Source: Streptomyces ambofaciens ATCC 23877 (lineage in GTDB: Bacteria > Actinomycetota > Actinomycetes > Streptomycetales > Streptomycetaceae). From it: a DNA stretch of 64,000 bases. This document shows positions 48,289 to 56,810 of this stretch, piece by piece. Under the pieces are notes generated by a model. The model saw nothing but the letters and a program-made list of their open reading frames with translations. It was not told the origin of the DNA and ran no database searches. Within the stretch, counting starts at the first letter, position 1, and each line of letters begins with the position of its first letter. The DNA lies in the NCBI RefSeq assembly GCF_001267885.1, contig NZ_CP012382.1, positions 6,931,001-6,995,000 on the forward strand, in the 5' to 3' direction. Both the position numbers and the translations under genes were made by a program.

Positions 48289-48522
48289 TCAGCCGCCATC
48301 TGGCTTTCTGCGCCCCACCTTTTCTCGCCTGACTCGAGCAACCGTCTTTATGGCGCGCCAGCAGAAGATGATGACGAGCCACATGAGAGCCCCACCGAGT
48401 CCGTTCGAGGCGGACTGCCCCGCACTTGCGTCTGTGAACACCAACGCACCAAGGAAGATAATGACCCCCCAAGCGGCAGAAACGCCGATGATGGCGGGAA
48501 GTTCACGGCTCAAACTCTTCAC
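48289..48522 (-). CDS. Putative immunity protein, two-span membrane
   Basis: 77 residues: LPAIIGVSAAWGVIIFLGALVF and GGALMWLVIIFCWRAIKTVA are membrane helices, ending in a basic tail VRREKVGRRKPDGG. GTG 48522 overlaps the TGA of the RHS orphan tip as GTGA, with GAGGAGGA as ribosome site inside that tip's end. Overlap with a toxin C-terminus is the classic position of an RHS immunity gene. The local base content is clearly less GC-rich than the surroundings, a sign of transfer. Confidence 0.65.
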   Translation of the reverse strand: MKSLSRELPAIIGVSAAWGVIIFLGALVFTDASAGQSASNGLGGALMWLVIIFCWRAIKTVARVRREKVGRRKPDGG

Positions 48523-48898
48523 TTATCCTCCTCTGGGCGAGTCCTCGTATTGGATTCTTTCTGGGGCTGCATACGGCGAAGCGCAGCCAGGGTGGGAGCA
48601 GTCCCAGCCCTGGCTGCAACCGATCCTTCGAATTGTTCTGCCAGAGGTGGGAGTCGGAATTTCCGGGCAGCCCAATTGCTTTGGCAGGAAAGAGCCTGTC
48701 CCGCATCACGATTGAGATTTTGCCACGCTACCGGGTCGTCATCTCGAACCGAGTTGTTCACGTAGCATGCCAACCCGATGACATCTGCGGGCTTCGAATA
48801 CTTTCCGAAGACGCTCCCAACTTTTTTCGTGCCGTTCTTGAGCCAGTCAGGGATGTCAGGTGTGGGGAAAAGTCCCGTCGGGTCCACCAGGTTTACAG

Positions 48899-49066
48899 GG
48901 TCGCCGACGGCGTACAGGTAGGGGTTGGTTTCCTGGCCGGAGGGGTCGGGTTGGGTGAAGCGGCCGAGGGTGGGGTCGTAGTAGCGGTGCCCCATCTTGT
49001 ACAGGCCGGTCGGGTCGGCGTAGGTGCCCGCGCAGCGGTAGGGCTGGGGGACGGCCTCGGTGGTGG
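48899..49066. repeat. Direct repeat of the RHS core end (partner at 49679-49846)
   Basis: 48931-49066 and 49711-49846 match with about 4 mismatches in 136 bases; the first 32 bases are more diverged. The repeat encodes the RHS hallmark YKMGHRYYDPTLGRFTQPDPSG region in both the orphan tip and the intact RHS gene. It would serve as a recombination site for tip exchange; recombination would delete 780 bases including the 38-residue gene. Confidence 0.85.
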
Positions 49067-49092
49067 CTCTGCCGAGAAAAGACGCGACACAC

Positions 49093-49125
49093 GCAAGGGC
49101 CTCGAAACGGTTCCGAGGCCCTTGC
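49093..49125. terminator. Terminator of the RHS operon
   Basis: GCAAGGGCCTCG (49093-49104) pairs perfectly with CGAGGCCCTTGC (49114-49125) around a 9-base loop. It ends the message of the RHS gene and the following 38-residue gene, and insulates the orphan tip. Confidence 0.75.
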
Positions 49126-49211
49126 ATCGCGGCTTCACCGAATCAGCGCCAACATATCGCGCTGAGTGACACGCGATAAGGACTGGGGCGCCCTGTGCTG
49201 GTCTCTTTCAG

Positions 49212-49328
49212 TCACCGCCTGCGATTCTTGGCCACGACGATCAGCACGATTCCGATGAGAAAGGCGATGCCCAGGATGACACTGATGACCGTGCTACCGC
49301 CGCTTGCGCCGCCCGCTGCGAAGATCAT
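49212..49328 (-). CDS. 38-residue single-span membrane protein behind RHS
   Basis: ATG 49328 opens a 39-codon frame ending at 49212. The product is MIFAAGGASGGSTVISVILG-then a hydrophobic helix (IAFLIGIVLIVVAK) and a basic end NRRR. A GGGAG lies 8 bases before the ATG. It starts 12 bases after the RHS stop, before the terminator, the position of an immunity gene. The RHS tip next to it is itself hydrophobic, so a membrane-inserted partner would make sense. Confidence 0.6.
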   Translation of the reverse strand: MIFAAGGASGGSTVISVILGIAFLIGIVLIVVAKNRRR

Positions 49329-49340
49329 GCTGCATACTCC

Positions 49341-52300
49341 CTAGCTAGTGATCAACTTGTTGGCTCCGTAGCCGAGAGCCGCATACCCAGCGTCGACTCC
49401 GGTGGCAGCCCTGCCGGCAGCTCCGCTTCCCTTCGCCAACGCTGACGCGCCACCCCCGACACCAAGAGTGAATGCACTGACCACAGCCACTCCCGCGATC
49501 TCGGATCCGGAGGCACCGCTGACAGCAGCACCTGCGATGTCTGCACCAGCCGCTGCTACGCCAAGGCCGATACCCAAAGGCCCCGAAGCCACGAGCGCAC
49601 CCAGCGTCAAGCCGATGCCGACGCCTTCGAGTACTCCGCCGAGAGACAACAACCCACTCGGATCGCTGTTGTTGATGGGGTCACCGGCCGCATAGAGGTA
49701 CGCGTTCTTCTCCTGGCCGGAGGGGTCGGGTTGGGTGAAGCGGCCGAGGGTGGGGTCGTAGTAGCGGTGGCCCATCTTGTACAGGCCGGTCGGGTCGGCG
49801 TAGGCGCCCGCGTAGCGGTACGGCTGGGGGACGGCCTCGGTGGTGGTGCCGCGAGGCAGGCCCGTGGGTCCGTATGCGTAGGTGTGGGTGCGCTTGCCCG
49901 CGTCGTCGGCGAGACCGAGGACGTTGCCGGTGGCGTCGGTGAGGTAGTAGTAGGACTTCCCCCCAGTCGTCATGGAGTTCAACGTGCCCGCCGGTTCGCG
50001 GATGAATCCGGTGTCCACACCGCTGGTGGTCGTGGAGGCGAGGCCGAGGGCCGTGTGGTGGAACCACGTGTCGCCTAGCTTGGTGCGCTCCGCGTTGGTG
50101 GTGCCGGCGTGGACCAGGTCGTAGGTCTTGCCGCCGGTGGTGATGCCGGCCAGCTGGCTGTAGTCGGTCCACGACTCGCCGGTACGCGGGGTGGTGTCGG
50201 CTGCGGCGGTTTCGTTGCCGAGCTTGTCGTAGGACCAGCCGGTCGCGGTCCCGTTCTTGCCGGTCAGCTGTGAGGCGTCGTTGTAGGTGTACGTGGTGGC
50301 GCCGGGGCAGGTGTTCTTGCTGCCGTCCCGGCTGGTGAGGTTTCCGGCCTTGTCGAAGCAGTACAGCCACGACGCCTTCCGCGCACCGGCGGAGTCGGCT
50401 TCCAGGGCGTAGGTGAGGCGGTCCTGGGAGTCGTAGGTGTAGGTGGTCTTGTACTGGGTGAGGTTGTCGGTGCGGGTGCGGATCTTGGTGGTGTCCTTGC
50501 CCGCGCTCGTGTAGCTGTAGGTGAGGTCGATGAAGGTTTGAGTACCGGAGGTGGTCTTGATCTTCTCCGGGCGGCCGTTCTTGTCGATGGTGACCGCCTG
50601 GGTGGTGCCGCCGGGGTAGACGGTCTTGGTGCGCTTGTCGTTGTTGTTGTACTCGAAGTCGGTCTTCTTGCCGTCCGGCGCCGTCAGGTGATCGAGGCGG
50701 CCGGCCGCGTCCCAGGTGTAGTCCGTCGTCCCGGTCGGGTCGGTGTAGAAGTCGACATCGCCGCCGGGGGTGTAGGCGAGGGCAGTCTGGGCGCCGTTTT
50801 GCAGGGTGCGGCGCTTCTCGCGGTTGAGCTTGTCGTACTCCCAGGTGGTGGTGCCGGAGGCGTCGGTGCGGGTCTTGACGTTGCCGTCACCGTCGTAGGT
50901 GTAGGTGACGGTGGAGTTGGCGGAGGAGACCTCGCGCACGCGGTCGCGGTTGTCGTAGGTGTAGACGGTTTTGATGCCGCGGCCGTCGGTGACGGTCTCG
51001 ACCCTGCCCAGTGCGTCGTAGGTGTTGGTCGTCTCGCCCAGCGGGGCTGGCGGCTTCACCTTCCACAGGTTGCCGTGGTCGTCGTAGGTGAAGGAGGTGA
51101 CCTTGCCGCCCGCGTCCTTGGCGGTGCAGCGCTGGCCCTCGAAGCCGCCGCACTTGGGGGTGGCTTCGTTGTAGGTGTACTCGCGGGTGCCGCCGGCGGT
51201 GCCCGACGTCGTCACCGACATCGTGTTGCCGTTGGCGTCGTACTTGAAGGAGTCCTTGCGGCCGTCCGCGGTGGTGAAGTCGTTGGGCAGGTCGGTGCCG
51301 GCGACCGTCTGGTACGCCGTCACGGACGCCGTCGCCCCGAGCGGGAGCTTCTGGGAGACGGCGTTGTTGCGGCCGTCCCAGCCGTAGGTGGTGGTGTTGC
51401 CGCCGGTGCCGTCCGTGCCGGTGCCCATCGCGTCGATCGCGGTCTGGGTGAGGTGGTTCTTGTAGGTGGAGTGGCGTGAGTGGTCGAGGGGGTCGGTGAC
51501 CTTGGTGACCTCGCCGTCGGCGTTGTGCGTGTAGATCGTCTCGTCGCCGTCCGGGTCCGTCACGGTCGTGGTGCCGGCGTCGGAGGGGGTGGCCGCGCTG
51601 TAGTCGTAGCGCCAGGTCGGGCCCGTGTGACCGGTCGACGAGGACTCGGTGGCGCGTTGCATGGAGGTGACGCGGTTGTGGCTGTCGTAGGTGAACAGGG
51701 TGACGGTGCCTTCGGGGGTGGTCACCTTCGTCACGCGGCGGGAGGAGTCGTAGTCGTAGGTGGTGGCTTTGCCGGCGGTGTCGGTGACCTTGGCGAGGTT
51801 GCCCGCGCTGTCGAGGTCGAGGACGGCGGTGCGGCCGGTGTGGTCCTTGGCCTGCCACTGGTTCGGGTAGGTCTTGACGAGGTCGATCCAGCGACCCGAG
51901 CGGGTCTCGGTGAGCTTGAAGCCCTTGTGCTCGGCGCCTTCGTCGTGCTGGTCGACGGTGATCGTGCCCTTGTTCTTGTCCGTGACCTTCGTCAGGGTGC
52001 CGTGTTCGTTGTAGGTGTCTTTGGTGCCGGACTTGCGGTCGGTGAGGGTGTAGGTGCCGTCCGCGTTCTTCTTCAGGTCCTTGGAGTAGCCGGCTGGGGT
52101 GGTGTAGCCGCCGTCCGTCTTGGCGGTGAAGCGCAGCAGGGCGCCGGTGGCGTCGAAGGCGTCGACCTCGCCGTCGTTGATCTGCAGGTAGCGCTCGTAT
52201 GCCTGCCACCAGCGCTGCGACACCTTCCCCCACGGGGCTTCGAGGGAGTTGTAGGTGCGGGTGAGCTGGAGTTTCTGGCCGACGCCGGCGATGTCGAAGT

Positions 52301-52769
52301 CGGTGGCGGCGAGCATCAGGTTGCCGTTGGAGATGTTCATGCGAGCGACGAGCGCGTCGTTGAGGCGGGTGTCGAGGATCTGGTGCCAGGGCACCTCGCC
52401 CTGGCCTTCGGGCAGGTAGTCGGACGCCGCGGCAGCGGTAGCCGCCGAGCGGGACGCCGAGTCCTTGGCCGGTTCCTCGCCGGTGGCACGGGCCTTCTGC
52501 GCTGCCCTCCAGGCTGCGACATCGGCCGGCGGTTTGGCTTCGGCCTCCGATTCCGGCGCCGTGATCGAGCCGGCCGGTGTCGCGGGCGCTTCCACCTTGG
52601 TCGGCTTCGTCCACGGGCTTTCCGGCTGCGGTAGCTCGGGCTTCGGTGTCGCCGCCAGGCCGGGAGCCGCGGCGATCACCACGGCGGCCGTGGTGATCGC
52701 CGAGACGAGAGCGGTTCTGTGTGTTCTCCGGGCACGCCGAAACGGCGTGCTTCCAGCACGCGAGATCAT
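49341..52769 (-). CDS. Secreted RHS/YD-repeat polymorphic toxin
   Basis: An 1142-residue RHS protein. A Sec-type signal or membrane anchor spans residues 19-42 (ALVSAITTAAVVIAAAPGLA). About 40 YD repeats (YTYDGDGN, YTYDNRDR, FTYDSHNR) build the RHS shell (residues 150-1030), closed by the core motif YKMGHRYYDPTLGRFTQPDP and GDPINNSDPSG. The C-terminal tip, about residues 1043-1142, is a Gly/Ala-rich hydrophobic region (GVGIGLTLGALVASGPLGIG; AALGYGANKLITS) that suggests a membrane-acting toxin rather than an enzyme. Start ATG 52769 follows GGGGGAAGC. It is followed by a 38-residue gene. Confidence 0.9.
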   Translation of the reverse strand: MISRAGSTPFRRARRTHRTALVSAITTAAVVIAAAPGLAATPKPELPQPESPWTKPTKVEAPATPAGSITAPESEAEAKPPADVAAWRAAQKARATGEEPAKDSASRSAATAAAASDYLPEGQGEVPWHQILDTRLNDALVARMNISNGNLMLAATDFDIAGVGQKLQLTRTYNSLEAPWGKVSQRWWQAYERYLQINDGEVDAFDATGALLRFTAKTDGGYTTPAGYSKDLKKNADGTYTLTDRKSGTKDTYNEHGTLTKVTDKNKGTITVDQHDEGAEHKGFKLTETRSGRWIDLVKTYPNQWQAKDHTGRTAVLDLDSAGNLAKVTDTAGKATTYDYDSSRRVTKVTTPEGTVTLFTYDSHNRVTSMQRATESSSTGHTGPTWRYDYSAATPSDAGTTTVTDPDGDETIYTHNADGEVTKVTDPLDHSRHSTYKNHLTQTAIDAMGTGTDGTGGNTTTYGWDGRNNAVSQKLPLGATASVTAYQTVAGTDLPNDFTTADGRKDSFKYDANGNTMSVTTSGTAGGTREYTYNEATPKCGGFEGQRCTAKDAGGKVTSFTYDDHGNLWKVKPPAPLGETTNTYDALGRVETVTDGRGIKTVYTYDNRDRVREVSSANSTVTYTYDGDGNVKTRTDASGTTTWEYDKLNREKRRTLQNGAQTALAYTPGGDVDFYTDPTGTTDYTWDAAGRLDHLTAPDGKKTDFEYNNNDKRTKTVYPGGTTQAVTIDKNGRPEKIKTTSGTQTFIDLTYSYTSAGKDTTKIRTRTDNLTQYKTTYTYDSQDRLTYALEADSAGARKASWLYCFDKAGNLTSRDGSKNTCPGATTYTYNDASQLTGKNGTATGWSYDKLGNETAAADTTPRTGESWTDYSQLAGITTGGKTYDLVHAGTTNAERTKLGDTWFHHTALGLASTTTSGVDTGFIREPAGTLNSMTTGGKSYYYLTDATGNVLGLADDAGKRTHTYAYGPTGLPRGTTTEAVPQPYRYAGAYADPTGLYKMGHRYYDPTLGRFTQPDPSGQEKNAYLYAAGDPINNSDPSGLLSLGGVLEGVGIGLTLGALVASGPLGIGLGVAAAGADIAGAAVSGASGSEIAGVAVVSAFTLGVGGGASALAKGSGAAGRAATGVDAGYAALGYGANKLITS

Positions 52770-53273
52770 CAGCTTCCCCCCACAGGAAGTCAGACGTTCA
52801 GTCGGTCACCGGCGACGCACAAGTTGTCACAAGAAGCACACAAAATGGCGCGGCGTCCCCCTAAACGTCCCGGGCATGCGGGCCGGAATGAGCCCCGCCG
52901 CTTCGTCAGGCGTCGTCATGACATATACGCCCGAATCGACGTGCGACCTGGGCGGAATTGATGGTTCTGTCACCGCTCGCCGCGAGCACCTTGTCCGAAA
53001 ACCTGTGAGCTGGGCGTTCTCCGTGAAAGGCGAGGTCAGCAGCCGCTTCTTTTCGGCCAGGTTCACACCTGCTTCCTGTGTTGCCGGGCGTCGCCCGTCG
53101 ATCATCGTCGCCGGTCATGGACGGAAAGCGCTGTCTGGGCAAGTTGTCTCAGACCAGGCGGCAGACGCGAGACGTCCCCGCATGCACGACTTCACGGAAT
53201 GCACACTTCTCCCGTCCCGTATGCGTGGTCCCCCAGCCCGCGGCAACCACCCCTGCTGTGAAGGACGTTCTCG

Positions 53274-53591
53274 ATGAACGCACTGGGCAGACGCATGCCC
53301 TGCTCCAACCCCACCCGCCGGCGCTCCTCTGCCGCACGCCGGACGACCACCCATGCCGTGCAGCGGGCCGGACGCCTGCTGTGCTGGAGCCTCGCCGCCA
53401 GCATGGCCACCGCCGCCACCGACCTGCTCCTGACACCGCAAGGGCCGTGGTGGGGCGCCCTGTGGCCCCTGCCCTGGTACCTCACCGGCCTGTCCATCCC
53501 GGCCTGGGCCATCCTGCGCATCCGCGAGAAGGCCACACAGCACCCGACCGACGAGGACACCCTCCCGGACAGCTGGGACCAGGCCGCGTAG
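53274..53591 (+). CDS. Small membrane protein, unknown
   Basis: 105 residues: a basic Arg/Thr/Cys N-terminus, then LLCWSLAASMATAATDLLL and LWPLPWYLTGLSIPAWAIL as two probable spans, and an acidic C-terminus. A GAAGGA lies about 8 bases before ATG 53274. No family is recognised. It stands between the RHS locus and the CRISPR array; nothing is seen in 52770-53273 except the probable RHS promoter, and 53592-53779 holds no gene. Confidence 0.5.
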   Translation: MNALGRRMPCSNPTRRRSSAARRTTTHAVQRAGRLLCWSLAASMATAATDLLLTPQGPWWGALWPLPWYLTGLSIPAWAILRIREKATQHPTDEDTLPDSWDQAA

Positions 53592-53779
53592 AGCGCGCTG
53601 CGTTCAGGTGCTCGCAGCAAGCCGTATCCCGCGCAAAAGCGGACCTGGCCGCTGCTGAAGCCTCGCGCGGACCCGAGCAGGCCGGCGTTCGGCACCCTGT
53701 GCGCATACCGAGCTCGCGCTGTGCGGCTCGACGGGGTGGCTCACCAGCTGTTCGAGGCTCGCTTCAGCGCCTTCTGGCC

Positions 53780-54602
53780 GGGGGAGCCCTCAGGGGTGCG
53801 GGGAGCAGTGCTTCGCGTTCCGCGGGTCCGTGCCGCTGGCGGGATCATCCCCGCGGGTGCGGGGAGCAGGGGCGAGAACAGGAACGTTGCTCGTGCCCAG
53901 AGGGACCATCCCCGCGGGTGCGGGGAGCAGGTGACCGGGTCGACGTCCACGCACCGGACCTTGGGACCATCCCCGCGGGTGCGGGGAGCAGGACTGCCGC
54001 GCAAACGGCAGCCCGGCCTGCCCCGGGACCATCCCCGCGGGTGCGGGGAGCAGACCTGGTCCTGGGCGGCGTTGAACGCGGCCCGGGGACCATCCCCGCG
54101 GGTGCGGGGAGCAGCCCTGCCCTGATCCGGCGCGGGCGAGGGCCCGGGGACCATCCCCGCGGGTGCGGGGAGCAGAGCGCGTGCAAGGCACCACCACGGC
54201 GCTGTGGGGGACCATCCCCGCGGGTGCGGGGAGCAGATGGACCTCACGCTGCTGGACGCCAACGGCGCGGGACCATCCCCGCGGGTGCGGGGAGCAGATG
54301 GACCTCACGCTGCTGGACGCCAACGGCGCGGGACCATCCCCGCGGGTGCGGGGAGCAGGCCTACGAGATCGGCGCCCGCGTGGAGGCGTGGGGACCATCC
54401 CCGCGGGTGCGGGGAGCAGGTCTCGCCGGGGAAGAGGTCGAGCTGTGTCTCGGGACCATCCCCGCGGGTGCGGGGAGCAGGTCCACCCACAACCGCGGTC
54501 AGCGCGGGGATGGGGACCATCCCCGCGGGTGCGGGGAGCAGCGGCGGGGGGCGTCCAGTGGGTGTGCTGGCAGGGGACCATCCCCGCGGGTGCGGGGAGC
54601 AG
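53780..54602 (-). CRISPR. Type I-E CRISPR array, 14 repeats and 13 spacers
   Basis: Repeats of 29 nt (crRNA sense CTGCTCCCCGC...GGGGATGGTCCC, stem CCCCGC/GCGGGG) occur at 53780 (degenerate), 53841 (one change), then 53902, 53963, 54025, 54086, 54147, 54208, 54269, 54330, 54391, 54452, 54513 and 54574. Spacers are 32 nt, once 33 (53992-54024). Spacers at 54237-54268 and 54298-54329 are identical. Degeneration at the left end marks the trailer, and the cas2-proximal right end the leader, so transcription runs leftward on the minus strand. The repeat is I-E-like, matching the adjacent cas set. Confidence 0.97.
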
Positions 54603-54690
54603 ACTGGATGACCTGCGGGTTTACTGAGGCCGCAGGCTGTTTTCGAGCAGCTTCTTCGATTCGGGTAAATGGGATATAAGTCGCTCGATG
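54603..54690 (-). promoter_or_regulatory. CRISPR leader
   Basis: The 88 bases between the last repeat and the cas2 3' end are AT-richer than the neighbourhood. On the minus strand they contain TTATATCCC (a -10-like box, about 54675-54683) and end in TAAACCCGCAGGTCATCCAGT-like text directly before the first repeat. The same end is found before the orphan repeat at 34696. Confidence 0.65.
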
Positions 54691-54694
54691 TGCA

Positions 54695-55057
54695 TCAGCC
54701 CCTACCGAATCGTCGGCGTTTGGAGGCTCTGCTCCAGCCTGATGGTGGGCTGTTGCGGGGAGCGGGGTCGGTGGTGGGTGCTTTCGGGTCGGGGCGGTGG
54801 ATCAGGGTGATGCCTTCGTGGTCGGTCGGGTGCCAGGCGTGGTCGTGGGTGCGGAAAGTGAAGCCCTGTTCGTTGTTCGTGGTGTGGGCCAGCAGGGCGC
54901 GGCCCTGACCCGCGTACTGCTGGACCTCTTCCCAGAGGGCGTCGCGGACCCGTGCCGAGGGGTTGCCCACGAAGACGCCCGCGGAGATTTCCAGCAGCCA
55001 GCGTGTGAGGAAGCCGCGTAGTCCGGCGGGGCAGTTGGTGAGGACGATGGCGGTCAC
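54695..55057 (-). CDS. cas2: CRISPR-associated endonuclease Cas2 (type I-E)
   Basis: 120 residues; VTAIVLTNCPAGLRGFLTRWLLEI and VGNPSARVRDALWEEV are the I-E Cas2 (CasE-subtype, CRISPR_Cas2_CT1978) hallmarks. GTG 55057 overlaps the cas1 stop by 4 bases. It pairs with Cas1 to integrate new spacers. The C-terminal 30 residues are Pro/Arg-rich and extend beyond the usual 95-100. Last cas gene before the leader. Confidence 0.93.
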   Translation of the reverse strand: MTAIVLTNCPAGLRGFLTRWLLEISAGVFVGNPSARVRDALWEEVQQYAGQGRALLAHTTNNEQGFTFRTHDHAWHPTDHEGITLIHRPDPKAPTTDPAPRNSPPSGWSRASKRRRFGRG

Positions 55058-56025
55058 CAGAGGTCGTCCCCGTAGTCCTCGGGGCCGTCGTAGTTGATGC
55101 CGGAGGCGACCTGGTGGCCACGGTCGCTCTGGAGGGTGACTACGTCCCGGTCGTCGCCCGGGGCGGTCGTCGGGCCCGCTGTGTCCGGAAGGAGCAGGCG
55201 TTTGATGTCGTCGACGCATCGGTTCAGGAGGGACGTCTCGTTGATGCGGTCCCGTAGGGCGCGTCGGGTGCGGGGGCCGGTGTCCTCCTCGTCCTGGGCG
55301 GCCACGTCGAAGGCGAGCGGGATGCCGATCTCTGTCTTGTAGAGGTCGGCGACGTCCAGGACGAAGGACAGTTCGTGGCCGGAGTGGATGAAGCCGAGGG
55401 CCGGGCTGCAGCCCAGGGAGGTGACGACGGCGTGGGCGATGCCGTACATGCACTGGGCGGCGGCGGTGGTGGCCTGGTTGACGGGGTCACCGCTGGTGAA
55501 GTCGCCGGGGGTGTAGCGGCGGCCGCGCCAGGTGACGCCGGTGCGGGCGGTCTCGGTGCGGTAGCAGTCCTTGACCCGCTTGCCCTCGCGGCCGAGGAGT
55601 TCGTGCCGGGTGAGGCCGGCGGGGTCCTCGTCCGGAAAGCGCAGCCGGTACATCGCTCGGGCCACAGCGAGGCGGCTGCGTTGACTGGCCCATTGCCGGA
55701 CCTGGGCCTCCATCAGGGCGGAGGAGCGGCTGAGGGCGCGGCCGGAGGCGTAGTAGCGCACGCCGTGTTCGCCGACCCAGCAGACTGCCGCGCCGGTCTC
55801 TCCGAGCACGCTCATGGCCTGGTGGGTGACGCGGGTACCGGGGCCGAGGAGGAGGGTGCCGATGGTCGCCGAGGGGATGTGGGTGGTGCCTTCGGCGTCC
55901 TGGGCCGTGATGGCGTTGGCGTCGCGGTGGACCGTGCAGCGTTCCAGGTAGACGAAGGAGAGGCGTTCGCCGGTGCGGGTGAGCTGCCGGGGAGTGAGCG
56001 CCGGGCGCCGGGAGACGCTGCTCAC
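55054..56025 (-). CDS. cas1: CRISPR integrase Cas1 (type I-E)
   Basis: A 323-residue Cas1e. Metal ligands are visible as E in HELLGREGKRVKDCY, H in ALGFIHSGHELSF and D in VLDVADLYK. Start GTG 56025 overlaps the cas6 stop as GTGA. With Cas2 it forms the spacer-integration complex acting at the leader-repeat junction. The C-terminus (GYDGPEDYGDDLW-like acidic tail) overlaps cas2. Confidence 0.95.
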   Translation of the reverse strand: MSSVSRRPALTPRQLTRTGERLSFVYLERCTVHRDANAITAQDAEGTTHIPSATIGTLLLGPGTRVTHQAMSVLGETGAAVCWVGEHGVRYYASGRALSRSSALMEAQVRQWASQRSRLAVARAMYRLRFPDEDPAGLTRHELLGREGKRVKDCYRTETARTGVTWRGRRYTPGDFTSGDPVNQATTAAAQCMYGIAHAVVTSLGCSPALGFIHSGHELSFVLDVADLYKTEIGIPLAFDVAAQDEEDTGPRTRRALRDRINETSLLNRCVDDIKRLLLPDTAGPTTAPGDDRDVVTLQSDRGHQVASGINYDGPEDYGDDLW

Positions 56026-56810
56026 GGTGCTCGGTGACCGGGCTGGGTGGCGGGGGCCAGGGTGAGCAGGCCGCAGCCGTAGGCGCGGGCCCGGCCGATG
56101 CCCTGGGTGAGGGTGCGGCGCATGGTGGCGGGGTCGGTGACCTCCAGCCGGCCTTCGAACGTGACGGTGACGACCGTGACCGGCTTGTCCCGGCGGGCGC
56201 CGGGGCCGCGGGACTTGTCGAAGGCGAGGGATCGCGTGTCCCTGATGGTCAGTTCGTAGCGGTCGCCGGGGTGGGGGTGCTTGTGGTGGGTGGTGCCCTC
56301 GGGCAGGAGGCGTCGGCCTGCCGGCTTCTCGCAGACGCGGAAGCCGAGACGCTTCTGGCGTTCCTCGTCGAGCAGCCAGCCCATCTGGTGGACGGGCGTG
56401 AGGTGGGCGGTGAGCTTGCGGGGTTCGCCCTCCTTGCGGCGGACGGTGTGCACGGGATTCGCCGTCAGCCGGAACGCCCAGCGGTCGCCGGCGGCCAGGC
56501 GGTCGAGCAGGGGAGCGTAGGGCCGTGTCTGCCAGCCGGGGTTCTCGCGGTCGGCGACGGCGGGCCATCCGGCCTGCTCCACCAGGTGCGTCAGGTCGGG
56601 ACGGTCGGGGCTGACGACGTACAGCAAGACCTCGGCGCGGGCCCGCTGGTCCAGGCGCCACAGGACGCGCGGGGCCTCGGGCTGCGGGCTGTCGGAGGGC
56701 AGGATGTGGGGGAAGGAGGACATGACGGCCGCGTGCATGGCCTGGGGCGAGGACAGCAGGCGGCGAGCGCCGGGCCGCGCCGTGTTGACGCGGAAGCGGG
56801 AGAGGAACAT
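56022..56810 (-). CDS. cas6e: crRNA endonuclease Cas6e
   Basis: 262 residues of the Cas6e/CasE family: FLSRFRVNTARPGARRLLSS with the catalytic His in AMHAAVMSSFP, and the glycine-rich RNA-binding loop GIGRARAYGCGLLTLA at the end. It cuts pre-crRNA in the hairpin of the repeat and stays bound in Cascade. ATG 56810 shares its first base with the cas5 stop. Confidence 0.94.
   Translation of the reverse strand: MFLSRFRVNTARPGARRLLSSPQAMHAAVMSSFPHILPSDSPQPEAPRVLWRLDQRARAEVLLYVVSPDRPDLTHLVEQAGWPAVADRENPGWQTRPYAPLLDRLAAGDRWAFRLTANPVHTVRRKEGEPRKLTAHLTPVHQMGWLLDEERQKRLGFRVCEKPAGRRLLPEGTTHHKHPHPGDRYELTIRDTRSLAFDKSRGPGARRDKPVTVVTVTFEGRLEVTDPATMRRTLTQGIGRARAYGCGLLTLAPATQPGHRAP

Larger units (their letters stand above)
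48519..49127 (-). pseudogene. Orphan RHS C-terminal tip (silent toxin cassette)
   Basis: The frame begins inside a terminator stem (49093-49125) and has no believable start. From [20 protein letters not shown] onward (49066 downward) it is the end of an RHS core (MGHRYYDPTLGRFTQPDPSG; GDPVNLVDPTG), followed by a unique tip of about 120 residues (TPDIPDWLKNGTKKVGSVFG...). The core part is almost identical to that of the intact RHS gene 780 bases away. Orphan tips are exchanged into the main gene by recombination at this shared core. The tip overlaps its immunity gene. No enzyme motif is recognised in it. Confidence 0.75.

Noticed and set aside
52827..53105. 92-residue minus-strand frame upstream of RHS
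   Set aside because: No ribosome site, no recognised features and it covers the probable RHS promoter.
53741..54611. Several frames reading across the CRISPR array with repeated Pro-Arg-Gly units
   Set aside because: They are translations of the 61-base repeat period, not proteins.
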